DNA of 64,000 bases, taken from NCBI RefSeq assembly GCF_032854445.1, contig NC_088295.1, positions 88,433,836 through 88,497,835 on the forward strand. Reading direction: 5' to 3'. Below the pieces are notes generated by a model, which saw only the letters and a program-made list of their open reading frames with translations, did not search any database and was not told where the DNA came from. Positions 31,404-42,884 of the stretch are shown here, piece after piece. The position numbers and the translations under genes were made by a program. Source of the stretch: Liolophura sinensis (Eukaryota > Mollusca > Polyplacophora > Chitonida > Chitonidae). Position 1 is the first letter of the stretch, and every line of letters starts with the position of its first letter.

Positions 31404-31547
31404 CCTGTGGACCATTTTGATATCAAGTTGTGATTCTCCAAAATGCAGATATAATCGCCACTTTCCTTTAGCCTTACCTACAATCCTTATTTTCCATGGA
31501 AGACAAACATTGTACATTTAAACCTGTTTATGTCAAGTGTCTAATCA

Positions 31548-31553
31548 AATAAA
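31548..31553 (+). promoter_or_regulatory. Poly(A) signal of the VWDE-like gene
   Basis: AATAAA lies 145 nt after the stop codon, within ATCAAATAAACATGATG. The same context occurs after the duplicated last exon (37797) and in a third copy (37999), which supports it as a real 3' end. Confidence 0.7.
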
Positions 31554-31841
31554 CATGATGTTTTACATCAGAACGTGCCCTTGTGTTTATAGATCGCTGC
31601 CACTGCGCCTTGAAGTTGTATTCACATCATCAACAGAATCAAAGTTCTTATCATAATCAGTCTTGACCCTGGGCGATGCAGAGGTCAGATTCATTTAATA
31701 TGCATGAAAATTTTGTTAGTTGGGTTTGTGCCGCTCCTATCGCCAAATGTGCGACGGTTTAGAAGAAGTAAACCAAAGCACACCGCCACACATAGTGTAG
31801 GCTAGGAGCTCAGCACAAACAGCAGCCGTGAACAATGCCAA

Positions 31842-32432
31842 CAACTAATAAGACGAGTAAATTGAACCTCCGGTCATTTTGAAAAACTCTAGCCCACCCT
31901 GCAACGTGTTCAGAAATGTATGATTTCCAACTGGTGACAAATGTACTCCATCAGAGTCAAGAAATGCAGTCGGATTGTTCTCTATATCTCTATGAGAGAG
32001 AATCAACCCCCTATTCTTCATGACTAGACCTCCGGTGGAGGAGTTTTCCTGGCTTGATTCATAGCAGCGTTGTTGCCCGAATATCGCCATTCTAATCTCG
32101 GTAATATTTGTGACCAGATTATTTTCACATTCGGGAACTCATTCATGATGTAATCAAATAAAGAAAACATAGCCAATCTTTCGTATAGTTGCTTTGCCTA
32201 TGTCATTCCCACCACAATGTAATACAATCACAGTCGGCTGGGGGCCGATATGTTTCAACAACCCTATTTTGTTTCTGACCTGCAGCAAACTCATCCCACT
32301 GTATCCCTGCCACCACAATGTGTACCCTATTCTTGACAATCCCAAATCAGGGCCACCAGGTCTTGTGACTGCTGCAGTGAGAGCTCTTTTGACTATGGAG
32401 GAGCCTATAACCCAGATGCACTCTGAAAGATC
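31842..32432 (-). pseudogene. SGNH-hydrolase-like pseudogene, mobile-element associated type
   Basis: Reading the minus strand from 32432, one frame gives CIWVIGSSIVKRA, LWWQGYSGMSLLQVRNKI and VIVLHCGGNDIGKATIRK. A second frame (32155-32026) gives NEFPNVKIIWSQILPRLEWR YSG and a stop. A third gives FLDSDGVHLSPVGNHTFLNT LQGG down to 31845. These are the G-x-S, G-x-N-D and D-G-V-H-L-S blocks of an SGNH-type fold seen in many dispersed invertebrate sequences, often near retroelements (from memory). At least two frame breaks make it non-functional. Confidence 0.7.
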
Positions 32433-33490
32433 TAAACGATGTCATTGTTTTAGATTTATCACTTATTTTAACATTGGCACAAGTATGTATGATTGATAAC
32501 AGGCAGACCGGAGACTTTGTGCTAAACTGCAACATTGGACTCCCTTTCAGACTCTGACATGTCCGGAACTTGCTCTAACTCAAAGCTTAACCGTATCCAC
32601 ATATTATTTTTGTTCATACTCAATATTTGTTTTAGTTATACCAATTATGGTCAGTTTTATGGGTGGGGGAAACCGGAGTTAGACGGCAAGTTAGACGACG
32701 AATTTCATTCATGTGCACTCTGTATTGGTGGTAAGAGGCTTGCAGTCACGATGCTATATCATCCTGAAGCCATGTATATTCCACAAATTGCACATTTATG
32801 ACTTTCAGTGTTTATTTATGACCACCGCTTTATACATGGCTAAAACATTGCCATTGTGAAATTCATTCTATTTATGAAAAAAATGACCTTAAATCGCAGT
32901 GTTGTATCCAAATTAACGTTATTAGCACATTTTCCATAAAATGAATTTTCCACTGATGAATTTTTTCTCAGCACGAATGGGTAAATACAAATTAAATGTT
33001 AAATTGAAGAGGAAAATGTATGGCAATATATTTCACTGATGAAGGTAGTGGATGGTAATGTGGTATTTCTGGCTAAAGCAGCATGTGTGATCTTTCGTCC
33101 ATTCCTACCATTGCGACGACAATTTGGGGGCAAACCGGTACTTTTGGAGAACAATGGTCAGTCCAGCTTGAACCTGAATCGCAATTGCGCCGAAAACAAC
33201 AACCCGCTAGAAGCCATTCTATTTTGAAACTTAAGAGTACACAATCGTATATAAAGAACTCAGTATTGTACACAACATTGTCCGAACTCTTACATGTTAC
33301 ATGTTTTATAACTTCAGACACTGTATATACATATCTCTCCTGAGCACAGCCTCATGAGATCTGAGTCTTGGGTCGATGGAAGTACAGCATGAGCTATATA
33401 AAAGATTCCGAGAGATCTGAGCATCCGTTTTAGTCAAATACAGGATGAGCTTCAAAACCTTTTATATTTATGGGTGTATTTATTTTAAGA

Positions 33491-33756
33491 TTTCTTTATT
33501 TATTTGATTGGTATTTTACACTCTACTCAAGAATATTTCACTTATACGACGGCGGCCAGCATTATGGTGGGTGGAAACCGGGCAGAGCCCGGGAGAAACT
33601 CACGACCATCCGCAGGTTGCTGGCAGACTTTCCCACAAGCGGCCGGAGAGGAAGCCAGCATGAGCTGGACTTGAACTCACAGCGACCACATTGGTGAGAG
33701 GCTACTGGGCCATTACGCTGCGCTAGCGCGCTAACCAACTGAGCCATGGAGGCCCC
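33491..33756 (-). mobile_element. Full-length SINE, minus strand, with 14-bp target-site duplication
   Basis: The reverse complement runs from GGGGCCTCCATGGCTCAGTT GG (A box) through TGTGAGTTCAAGTCCAGCTC (B box) to TAAGTGAAATATTCTTGAGT and an AAATAAA tail. TATTTATTTTAAGA flanks it exactly at 33477-33490 and 33757-33770. It sits at the tail of an older SINE. Confidence 0.95.
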
Positions 33757-33952
33757 TATTTATTTTAAGAGTACTCCAGAATATTTCACTTATACAACTG
33801 CGGAAAGCATTATGGTGCGAGCAAACCCACGACCATCAAGTTGTTGACAGAGCATGGGCTGGGCTTGAACTCACAAAGGTCGCATTAACAAGAGGGTCGT
33901 GGACAGGTCAGTGTGATAGGCCATCAATCTAGCCACTAGGCCACGGAGTCCT
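33757..33952 (-). mobile_element. Older, degenerate SINE, minus strand
   Basis: After the younger copy the sequence again shows CCAGAATATTTCACTTATAC, GGGCTTGAACTCACA and TAGGCCACGGAG, i.e. the same family in the same direction with many changes and deletions. Confidence 0.82.
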
Positions 33953-34160
33953 CGGGAGTTTCATAGCCTTCCTCCAGAGCACGATGGCAAAAGTTGTGGG
34001 CCTTTGTTTGAGTTGAGTATAAGACTGTTTCAAACTCGTAGCGAGAATGAGTGAAATTACCTGAAAAGGGATGATGCACGCCACACTTAACAGTAAGAGT
34101 AAATCTATACTACGTTACTAGAGACAGCACTCAAATAATCGGGATGAGGGTTGGGGCGAC

Positions 34161-34439
34161 TCAAAATCGCCTTGAATTAAAAAGGAACTTCGCCACTTCA
34201 TTGAAAACTTTAACTCTGTTTCGTGGAGGACCTAGAACTGCCTGTAATGTGTGCTGAAGAATACCATAATGTGATAGCTTTGCAATAATTTGAGTTCTGA
34301 TTACATTATATCTGGGACATCTTAAAACAAAATGTACTTCGGACTCATCTACATCACAAAAATCACACCAGTCAACTGGGTGACAGTTTATCTTGAAAAG
34401 GCGTAAGTTAGGAGGTAAGACACCAGACCAACCGATCAT
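34161..34439 (-). mobile_element. 3' end of a LINE reverse-transcriptase ORF, minus strand
   Basis: The frame ends LPPNLRLFKINCHPVDWCDF CDVDESEVHFVLRCPRY NVIR and about 55 more residues. The C-x2-C-x(8)-H-x3-C block (CDFC...HFVLRC) is the zinc-binding tail found at the C-terminus of ORF2 in many non-LTR retrotransposons (Jockey/CR1-type). Nothing of the reverse transcriptase precedes it, so it is a 5'-truncated copy. Confidence 0.75.
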
Positions 34440-34454
34440 GTTTCCTTACTCTAA

Positions 34455-34590
34455 CCTGTCAGTGCTGAGCACCAAGCAAAGCTACAACAACTACCAGTTT
34501 GGTGCATGACCCAATCAGAGTTTGATCCCAGGTCTCCGGGCTTCAAGGCCGAAGTTATAACCATTAGGTCACCAAAGTGTTATTTTCAAG
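34455..34590 (-). mobile_element. Third SINE family (tRNA-like), minus strand
   Basis: The reverse complement reads CACTTTGGTGACCTAATGGT TATAAC, then CGGAGACCTGGGATCAAACT. It matches the element at 50112-50345 (CTTTGGTGCCCTAATGGTGA GAGCG ... GAGATCTTGGATCAAACCC) in order and spacing. Confidence 0.65.
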
Positions 34591-34599
34591 TGTATGATT

Positions 34600-37370
34600 T
34601 CCTTCTTCTGTCATTTCATTCACAAAATCCCTAACTTTAAATTTTGTTAGTAAATTAGAACGACTTATTTCAGCCTAAAATTCGGATGTCGCCACGATAT
34701 GGCTGAAATATTGACGACGAAGGTGTTTTGATATATAGGCCTACGGTGACTCGCAAGTTCCTCTTTTTTTCTCATAATATTTCAGAGAAAATATTCTTTT
34801 ATACTGAAAACAAAACAAACTTTCATTTTTACAATGAAAATTTTTTCTTACAAACCCCATCTTTTTTTTTTCACTTATTAAATTTTATTCAAAAGAATTA
34901 AGATTTCACAGAAAAATATTTCCTCGGCCGTAGAAATATTTCCACCCATACAAATCTGTCGTTGTAGGCTTTTGAAAGTCTCAAATCCAGTCTGATAGAG
35001 AAACAAAAGGTGACGGAGCCAAGAAAATGTTAATGAAGCATGTAACGCCACACCAAAATGGAATAAGTCTTTATTGCGGGCTATATAAATTGACAATTTT
35101 TATGTCGCCAAGCAGTCTACGAAAATTCAAAATTATCAGTTTAGACCGGTCCCTACGACAAATGAAAGTCAGAGTAAGGGTATCCAAATGTGAAGCGTAT
35201 AAATACATACTTAAATTAGTTTACACGGCGACTAATATCAAAATTTGACATTTATCAGAAAATATGCCAGTCTGTACATAATTCTCACGATTGAACCACT
35301 TTTGAACAGCACAACAGCCAAGCCATTAAAGACCCTCAGAGAACATAAAATATACGTAACAAAACAACAGTAGTTAACTTGTTAACTTGTTAATTCTGTC
35401 TGATTGTCCTGTAAAACAATCTCATACGCTAGAAATGTAGACCGTTATCAATTGTCCACCAAACGACACAAAGGCACAAAACAAGCTTTTTATATACCTA
35501 GACCAATATTTTGGAATTTTCTGGCAACAGCAGTGTCAAATCAATACTTATTCCTTATGTCAATAAATGGTCTAAAATATGATATTTTCTAAATATTTTC
35601 AGATTTACTTGAGTGCAAACGAAGATATGTATCGAAAATATATCTACTGAAACGTGTTAGTACTAAAGTAACAACTATCGATTCTTTTTAAAGAACCGCG
35701 CGATTTCATTTCAAACAAATATGAAAAAACGTTACATTAAATTAGCGTCAATGAATGCTCTGTCGTGCCGCATTTACTTGCATAGTTGAACGTCATGCGC
35801 ATCATGATTGATCATTCGTGACGGTGTTACATGAAATTTTAGTGCAACTGCATTAGAGCTTTTAGCCAATGGGAGTACAGTTGGGTGAACTCTATATAGG
35901 TTACTACATAACCATACACTGGATGTGTAAGATTATGTAATGGAGCAAATCCCTTCCTCGGTGTATTTCTTAATAATATGAGTGACCTCGGGCACGCAAC
36001 AAAGTATAACACATCTGAACGTCAGCGGGTTTTTTTTATTGACCATAATTCTACAAAGGCCGTTTATAACATAACACGTTCCAGAATTGGTAGATAACAA
36101 ATCCAGATAACAAAGCAATTAACTGAAACAACAACAGCTGGCATAGGCCTACTGTCTTAAGTAATGAGAAAATAGGTTTTATTTCTTTCGTACTGTGACA
36201 GCCAAGAATACAATACTGTTTTTGTTGTCAATCTGCACTCACTCCGGTTCTGTGTGAGTTTCCGTCGAAGTGCCTGATGACTAATTGCCCCTTGCAAAGA
36301 CTTGTGCATTATGAAGTATGGTAACGGCTTATATTTCCGAATACCGGTCTATTCCTCAAAAAGAAGCGATCGGTTAATCAAAGGATTGACGTTACAACAA
36401 ACATTTAAAGTCGTCTAAAAGGAGAAGGTCGTATGATCTTCCCGGATAAAACAGTGGGATACTGGAATGTTTAGAGCCTTGTGTTCGTGGGTTCGAAACC
36501 CGCTATACCTTACACCAAACGAAGGGGTACTCAGGTGGTACAAGTCATCATCCTTCACCTCTCGAACCACTAACCCCCAAGTGTAAATTCTTGAAAAATA
36601 ATCAACTGCTCAGACAAGAGCTTTATATCACAGCAAACGTTTAAGGTCCGATACAAATTTGTAGATATCTGACATTTGGAGAAGCTTAAGTACCTCGATT
36701 CTACATTCCAGGCTACAGGGTTATATGAAAGTGCTAAGATCCTATGAGGCAGAAAAGGTGAATGCCTGTTCTGTATATAAGAAGAAGGAATCGTGTAGTT
36801 TTCTTTGGCAACACGCATCGCTGTACACATGATCCTAATTTCATCAGTGTGTTCTGAAGGTATCAACCACCCTGGAGGATAAGCAGTGAATATCTCTTTA
36901 CATAGCCTAGACCATTTATCACGACTCCTGTTCAGATAAACTGGACAACACGAAACACAAAACAGTCGCAGACAACTATATCATTCACATATGAAAAGCC
37001 ACGACTGTTTCCTTATTCTAGCATCTTTCCGTCACAACATGGTTAAAACTGGCCTGCTGCCAAAATGTCGTTAACTCCCAACTCTATTGTTAATGCAGTT
37101 CAGGGGAGATAATTCTCATTGATCATTATGTATATGCTACATCATGGTTTAACACCTGACCCTTTGTAAAAAAGCGCTAAAAGGTTCGAGAAACATTGGG
37201 ATCTAAAATTAGATAATGTCTAGACTGTTTACCATTGGCTACGATATTCTGCTAGCCCAATGTAAAGAGAGGAGTTGAAATAGCCACCTGGGGCTAGTTT
37301 GTGGGGTAGTTTGTCAGGGGAGTCATTGGGTAAGTGTGGAATTGTGGTCTTTGCTATGTTTCCTGCACAG
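34600..37370. other. Intergenic, nothing recognised
   Basis: AT-rich unique sequence. A CCAAT box (35867) and TATATAG (about 35892) look promoter-like, and a GGGTTCGAAACCCGC near 36490 looks like a Pol III B box, but no exon or element can be traced from either. Confidence 0.5.
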
Positions 37371-37527
37371 ATATATCAAACTACCCTGTAAGCACGTGGA
37401 TTATTCCTGAACACGGTGTAAAACACCAATCTATTCAATAAAATTGAGTAAACAATACATTCTTTCTTGTAACTAGTCAGCGCTTAGTCTACATATGTTT
37501 GTTGTAACGAGTCGTATGTCTTTTCAG

Positions 37528-37699
37528 GAATGGCGATGTCGTAAGATTTTTCGTGCTGCCTCTTGAAGGTCACAGGAGGTTTGATGGCTACTGTTCCCGT
37601 GCCGATCCAGTTGGCTTCACTAAGGTACCCGAACTGGAACCGAGAAACTATCCAACGCTAGTGCAAATCATCCGATACACCGCATCAGTGAAATATTAA
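37528..37699 (+). CDS. Second copy of the VWDE-like last exon (alternative terminal exon or pseudoexon)
   Basis: Acceptor GTCTTTTCAG; the frame continues NGDVVRFFVLPLEGHRRFDG YCSR to TASVKY and TAA, 56 codons. It aligns with exon 17 (NGESVRFFQLP ... GFCS ... ELEPSTYP ... VKY). Entry phase is the same, so exon 16 could splice to either. The frame has stayed open despite clear divergence, and a poly(A) signal follows in the same place. No copy of exon 16 or other upstream exon was found nearby. Confidence 0.6.
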
Positions 37700-37734
37700 G
37701 TTGTAGGCTTAATACCGATACTTCTCCATCTCCA

Positions 37735-38110
37735 ATATATAATTCTTACTTTCGATGGAAAACAAACTAGACCAGTCTTTGTCACGTGCGTAATCAAATA
37801 AATACGATGGCTTGCATCAGAGCATTTCCCCGCTTTCCTGTGTGTCTAGAAATCATTGCCTCTGAGGTTTACTGTTGTAGAGGCCTGTAGCTTTCCTCAA
37901 TGCGATTTTGTACCTAACTGCTATATCAGTCGTAAACATAATCCTTACTTCGATGGAATACAATGAATCCAGATCGGTCGTTGTCAAGTGCCTAATCAAA
38001 TAAATACGATGACTTGCATCTAAACTTTCCGCGCCTTTCTTCATATTTGTAAATGTGTATCTGTGTGGTTAATGTTGTACAGCATTCCTGAGTACGATTT
38101 TGTGCTTAAC
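37735..38110. repeat. Tandem duplication of the 3' UTR region
   Basis: The segment from about 37735 (ATAATTCTTACTTTCGATGG) to 37925 is repeated at about 37938-38110 (ATAATCCTTACTTCGATGGA). Both copies contain TAATCAAATAAATACGATG and the later CTGCTATATCAG/CTACAATATCAG. A third relative lies after exon 17 at about 31480-31620. Confidence 0.8.
37797..37802 (+). promoter_or_regulatory. Poly(A) signal after the duplicated last exon
   Basis: AATAAA, 98 nt after the TAA, in ATCAAATAAATACGATG, homologous to the signal at 31548. Confidence 0.6.
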
Positions 38111-38751
38111 TACAATATCAGGGCTACGGGCTGTAAATCCATCGTGTTGAGTTACATCGCCAAGTTATATATATATGGACAGTTGCAATTAAATAGCAAC
38201 TGATATATACATTTTCATTATCGATAATTTATATCAAGCATGTTAGGCAGTTTGGATGCTGATTTAATTCATGCGCCCCCCCCTCCTCCCCACCACCAGA
38301 ACATTCCTTTCGTCTTTCCATCATCATTGCGTCCGCCCCGAAGTCGGAGACTCCTGCGCTTATAATGTCTGCACACTATCGTCATATTACACTTTATACC
38401 AGATCGGGATTAAAGTATGTTGAGATAGACTGCTGATATTTTGAGCGTAGGATAAACCATCAACCTTTGGAAAGTTACTGACGAACTGTCGCACATGTGA
38501 CATACAGGTAATGGTGCTGAAGTTTTAAACTTCCTTGTGAGTGTTGCTTGTGAGGACTGATATTGTGATAGCCATGAACAACGCCTTATAGATGCAGCCC
38601 ATCGCTATGACACTGTGGGTTTAGGTTGGTGATAAAGTCGAGCTGCAAATGTACCGAAATCACACGTTAATTCTGCTTTACGTAGGTGTTAACAGCTGTC
38701 ATTCACTGCTATAGTCTGTTTCACTTCTTGAGGTGCACAATTTCTTGCACT

Positions 38752-38891
38752 GGGGCCGATTTCCATGCGGGCAGCTGTTGGTTTGCCCGGGCTCTGCTCT
38801 GTTGATTTCCTCCCACCATAATGATGGTCACTGTTGTATAAGTGAAATGTCCTTGTATACGGCGTAAAAACACTAATCAGATAAACAAATG
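38752..38891 (+). mobile_element. SINE 3' half, + strand
   Basis: TTTGCCCGGGCTCTGCTCTG, CCTCCCACCATAATGATGGT, TATAAGTGAAATGTCCTTG and GGCGTAAAAACACTAATCAG follow the main SINE's 3' half. Confidence 0.88.
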
Positions 38892-39010
38892 AAAGCTAGT
38901 TAAGGTAATTGCTATAGCATATCATGACAGATCTTCTACAAGCTAGCGTTTAAGCGAATTGTGACCTTTCTGGGTACATTTTGCTCGCAGCTTGCCGGCA
39001 GATCGGGGAG

Positions 39011-39018
39011 TATAAAAG
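39011..39018 (+). promoter_or_regulatory. TATA box of the small secreted-protein gene
   Basis: TATAAAAG stands 64 bp before the ATG at 39075. The sequence CTCATTGACA about 30 bp downstream is a reasonable start site. A strong TATA box suits a highly or tissue-specifically expressed secreted product. Confidence 0.75.
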
Positions 39019-39074
39019 CCTAGTTTGAGGAACCGGCAAGCCATCTCATTGACACCAGGACGAGGATCACAACA

Positions 39075-39153
39075 ATGCATGCATCGTTATTTGTTTGGGC
39101 TTTGATGCTGTTCGCTGGCAACTGCGCTGCATTTCGTAAGGGAGGCGCAAGAG
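39075..39153 (+). CDS. Small secreted protein exon 1: signal peptide
   Basis: 26 codons plus one base up to GCAAGAG|GTACGT. The hydrophobic core LFVWALMLFAG is followed by NCAAFRKGGAR. The ATG is the first after the TATA box. Confidence 0.8.
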
Positions 39154-42100
39154 GTACGTCTGTCATCTGTTTTGTGTCAGTATTGACAAGGGTAAACTTT
39201 GTAAAAATTAGAATCCAGTTCTCGGAATGATCTGTATTGTTGTGATATCTATTATTCTGTAAACCAAACGTAAGAGATCCATTGCTCCTTATAAATATTT
39301 TACTCCTGCTAGAGCTACTGTCACTACCACAATTACCGATAGTACTACTAGAACTACACGTAGAACAGTAACTGTAACTGTTGCTACTGCAATTACCAGT
39401 AGTACTGCTAAAATTATTTGTACTACAGTAACACGAACTGTTGCTATTCCTACTGCTGCTAATTTTCAATGTCAGCAAGTCTACTGCTTCGTATATTATT
39501 GCAACTGCGATGCATCTAGTCCTGCCTCCAGTGGTTTATTTTTATCAACATAGTGTGATTACAGTTGCTCCTAGCATCATGTGAAGGGGACGTACAATTT
39601 AAAGATAAACTTGGCACTGTGGTCTGTACATAGCATTTCTTTGCAACCAGATTTGTTTAGGTTCATGTTAAAAGGTTTTGTTGTCTGTAGATAAATTTAA
39701 AATGAGGCAGAAAGTAAAAATTCTCAATTTTTTACACCGTTGTTTAACAAATACAACTACGTAAAACGTGTTTTCCCATACGTATACTTTTGTATTTATA
39801 ACTGTCTACTTAAATATGCAATATATATTTCATTTATATTGGGAATTGTTATGCGTTGTACTTTACTCTGCCCAAATTTGTTCTAGATTTTCAGTTTTTG
39901 CAAGGATCCCAATTCTGATTCATGATTAGTTTCTATTGTATGGAGCGGTCGTTGACCTCTTGTTTGAGTGACAGTCATTTGCTGCTATGAATATTGGTTT
40001 TTCACCTTATAAACATTGGCACACCTAATGGCTTCTCGGTGTCAAATGACTGAAAAGTTTGACGTTATAGTTGAACCATTCATTCATTCATTCATTCATT
40101 CATTCATTTATTCATAATCCTTGGGAACGATGTTAAGAGACGAGCTTTAGGGTTCAGTTACCTCTCATGGCTTTGGCTTAAGGTGCTTAAGATGTATTAG
40201 CAATCTAGAAGATATTGTTGTGGGGTCAATGTTTTGTTTTGCTCTCCAATTTAAAATTGAAGACTGTACTCCAAAATAAAACTCTTTAACAGGCTTTCTT
40301 TGTAGATGTACAATGAATTCATTTATGTATGAATTGCAAAACATACCAAAGCCAGACTTGGCCATTTTGCAGAAATGAAGCAAGAATTAAAATACGAAAC
40401 TGTGGCTGGGCTGATTTTAAGCCTTGAATGTCGTTTAATCTCCTCCAAATCTTTCCTGTAAACAAAGGTCTCTCAAGCATGATAATACTGCTTTTGGGTT
40501 GTGTCTTGTAGCTTACTGTGTGGACGCGTTCTCAAGGAGGCACGCACTACAAGAGAAATGGGTGGAAGTATATAAACTGTGCGAGTGCATCTACCCGGAG
40601 AGTCTGCTCTTCTTCTGGAATGGACGGAACCCGTCTGATGCCATCAGCCATTGTCAGTATAATGGTGAGCAACCTCTGTGTCTCTTGGCACAGACGTATA
40701 CATAGGTTGAGAATGATTGAGGCTGAAAACCTGTGGGTTGTGGGTTTGTTTGTTTTTTTTTTTTTTGTTTTGTTTTTTTTTTGTTTGTTTGTTTTTTTTT
40801 TTTTTACACTTGTATGAAAGTGGATTGCACACTACGTAGTCTTACGTTCCTCCTCAGCTCGTATATTTGAAAGTGGCTTACACCAAATATTGGAGCGAAT
40901 TAAGGCGGAGTAATGTAGTTCTGCAGACTATACGTATGATTTACATTCGTCGTACGACATAAAAGGGATAATCTCATCTCATATTGTGCTAGCGAGGTGG
41001 GCAAAAGTGACAAAAGATTAGACATTCAGTTTTTGAAATATGTGCCAATAACATGCGCCAATTATCTCAGATGGGGAAGCTAAACTAAACTTATCATGCG
41101 ATTTTATTTGCAATTACAATTCCCTTAGACACTGGATTAAGCCTTTTTACATAAGAGTATTCGGAATATATAACCGAGTTGTTTTAGGTCGGTTTGCCAC
41201 AAGTAAAGTTTGCTCTATGCAAGACTCCCTGTCAGGTTTGTAAGAACAGTAACAAAAGTCCAGGTATACGGGTTGAGAAAGTATACCAAGAACGCATTCG
41301 TTTTCTCGTGTTCTTACTTTAGAAGCTATATGTAACGGGTACCAGTTCTACAAAGCCAGTTTTGATCTAAACTGAAAGAAAGCTACAGTAATTTTTTACA
41401 GATGGACAACTGAAAAATGTGCTTCGTTTGTTATCTTATTAGATTTCATTTATTAGACTTTTAAGAGAGTTTATGCACTTCTGTGTTTGAATTCTAAGGT
41501 TGGGTTTATGGTCAGTACTGCCAATGAGGATATGGTACTCTCTGTCGTCACATTTCACTTCAAGTCAAAAATTGAAATGTCATTTAAACTTTCTTTCTTT
41601 TGTATCGCACAGATTCAAAATTGGGAATACCGATCAAGTGCAAGCTACAAAAGGCTTGCATACATACGAATGTAACTAACCAACACAGTTTCCGGTTTGC
41701 TAACGCCAACCTTTTCTGTGACCATATCTCTCTGAATAATAATGTACAAGAGGGCGATAAGAGCCATACAGTTATTAACAGTTACATAGGGATATTTATA
41801 AAACATGGTTTATCTTGTGGCACGCAGTGGCAGTGTATTTATGAAAACTTAGATATACAGACTGTGAAAGGGCATCAGTCAGTTAACATTTACACAGAAA
41901 TCAGCACATGAAAGAGATTTTTAAAAATGTATGAATTTATGTGTAACAAATTTACAAAAACACATTTAATTGAGCTTTGTTAAACTCCGTGTATGGAAGG
42001 ACTGATCTCTAAAGGGAGCTACAGGCAACTAATAGTCATTTGTCATCCTGGATTTACGGAGCTCTTGGACTTTTTTTCCAGATGCTGTCCAGAATGACAT

Positions 42101-42682
42101 TACATTATAGAGAATCAATGCTGAACACAGATTTAAGAGTGGCGGGCACAAACGTGCACCCTTCCGTAAACGATTGCTTACATTTTCCTTATGACTTATG
42201 AATCCACTATACGAGAACAAACGGGCATGTATCCCATCCACACTTTATGACAGGTGTGAAAAGTTTAACAAGGAAACTGTTCGAATAGACAGCCACTCTT
42301 GACGCTATGAACATTATCTTATTTGTCAATTGGCCGAAATCTATAAGTGTTTTACACAGCTCACTGTCATGTTCTACTAAAGTTATTGCCAAGGGAACGG
42401 TAAAAGGAAAGTACAAAAAATGTACCTGCAGGTTTTACTTTATTGTATGGGTGAAAAAGATAAAAGCGTATTGTCTCCCCTTGTCTCTTCCCTCGCACAG
42501 GCTGTCCCACACTCTCCGGTAGATGGTTACTGCAAGCAGGGGAAGAATTTTACAATGACAGTGGGGACTGGTGTATTTGTCAGAGGGGTACAAGCCCATG
42601 GCTAATGGATGCCGCCACGCTGTTCCACGCCAAGTGTTTCGATGAAGGCCGGGAGTACTATATGGATTTCGACCATTCATAA
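39075..42682 (+). CDS. Small secreted protein with two four-cysteine modules, 3 exons, 137 aa
   Basis: Exons 39075-39153, 40512-40664 and 42501-42682 join in phase 1 at both introns and end at TAA. The signal peptide is MHASLFVWALMLFAGNCAA, with cleavage probable after Ala19. Exon 2 gives C29, C50, C52, C74 and exon 3 gives C79, C102, C104, C123. Each exon is thus one module C-x(20-22)-C-x-C-x(18-21)-C, probably made by exon duplication. The C-x-C after an acidic, aromatic stretch (GEEFYNDSGDWCIC) is a little like von Willebrand type C modules, but I do not recognise the family. It is flanked by a TATA box and a poly(A) signal, so the gene looks complete and functional. Function unknown. Confidence 0.8.
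39290..39480. repeat. Degenerate ACT/AGT-rich low-complexity tract in intron 1
   Basis: Triplet-like runs of CTACTG, AGTACTACTAGAACTAC and similar. The minus-strand open frame here is Ser/Asn/Cys-rich low complexity and not taken as a gene. Confidence 0.75.
40078..40114. repeat. (CATT)n microsatellite
   Basis: About nine CATT units in intron 1 of the small gene. Confidence 0.95.
40512..40664 (+). CDS. Small secreted protein exon 2: first cysteine module
   Basis: Acceptor GTGTCTTGTAG, donor AATG|GTGAGC, 153 nt, phase 1-1 (symmetrical, so it can be duplicated or skipped without a frame change). It codes AYCVDAFSRRHALQEKWVEV, YKLCECIYPESLLFFWNGRN and PSDAISHCQYN. Confidence 0.78.
42501..42682 (+). 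CDS. Small secreted protein exon 3: second cysteine module and stop
   Basis: Acceptor CCCTCGCACAG. It codes GCPTLSGRWLLQAGEEFYND, SGDWCICQRGTSPWLMDAAT and LFHAKCFDEGREYYMDFDHS before TAA at 42680-42682. The C-terminal tail is acidic and aromatic. Confidence 0.8.
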
Positions 42683-42705
42683 ATCAGCTCTGTTCTCAAA
42701 GTTTG

Positions 42706-42711
42706 AATAAA
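42706..42711 (+). promoter_or_regulatory. Poly(A) signal of the small secreted-protein gene
   Basis: AATAAA 23 nt after the stop codon, giving a very short 3' UTR. Confidence 0.8.
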
Positions 42712-42884
42712 CTCACGATGTCTTCATTAGAATTACATATCGGTATGTGATGTTGTGTGAGTTGATTTGATTCGATGAATATTCACGTAGTGGTTTGAAG
42801 ATATATCTGCATCATCACATGTTATGTACCTAACAGGCTACGAAGACAACAAACGCCAATCATGACGAATAAGACAGAACATGG

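Noticed and set aside
39020..39478. 152-aa minus-strand open frame
   Set aside because: Ser/Asn/Thr-rich low-complexity sequence opposite exon 1 and intron 1 of the small secreted gene.
40518..40817. Alternative frame through exon 2 of the small secreted gene
   Set aside because: It ends in translation of a T-run and does not fit the phase of the acceptor; the chosen frame gives the cysteine module matching exon 3.
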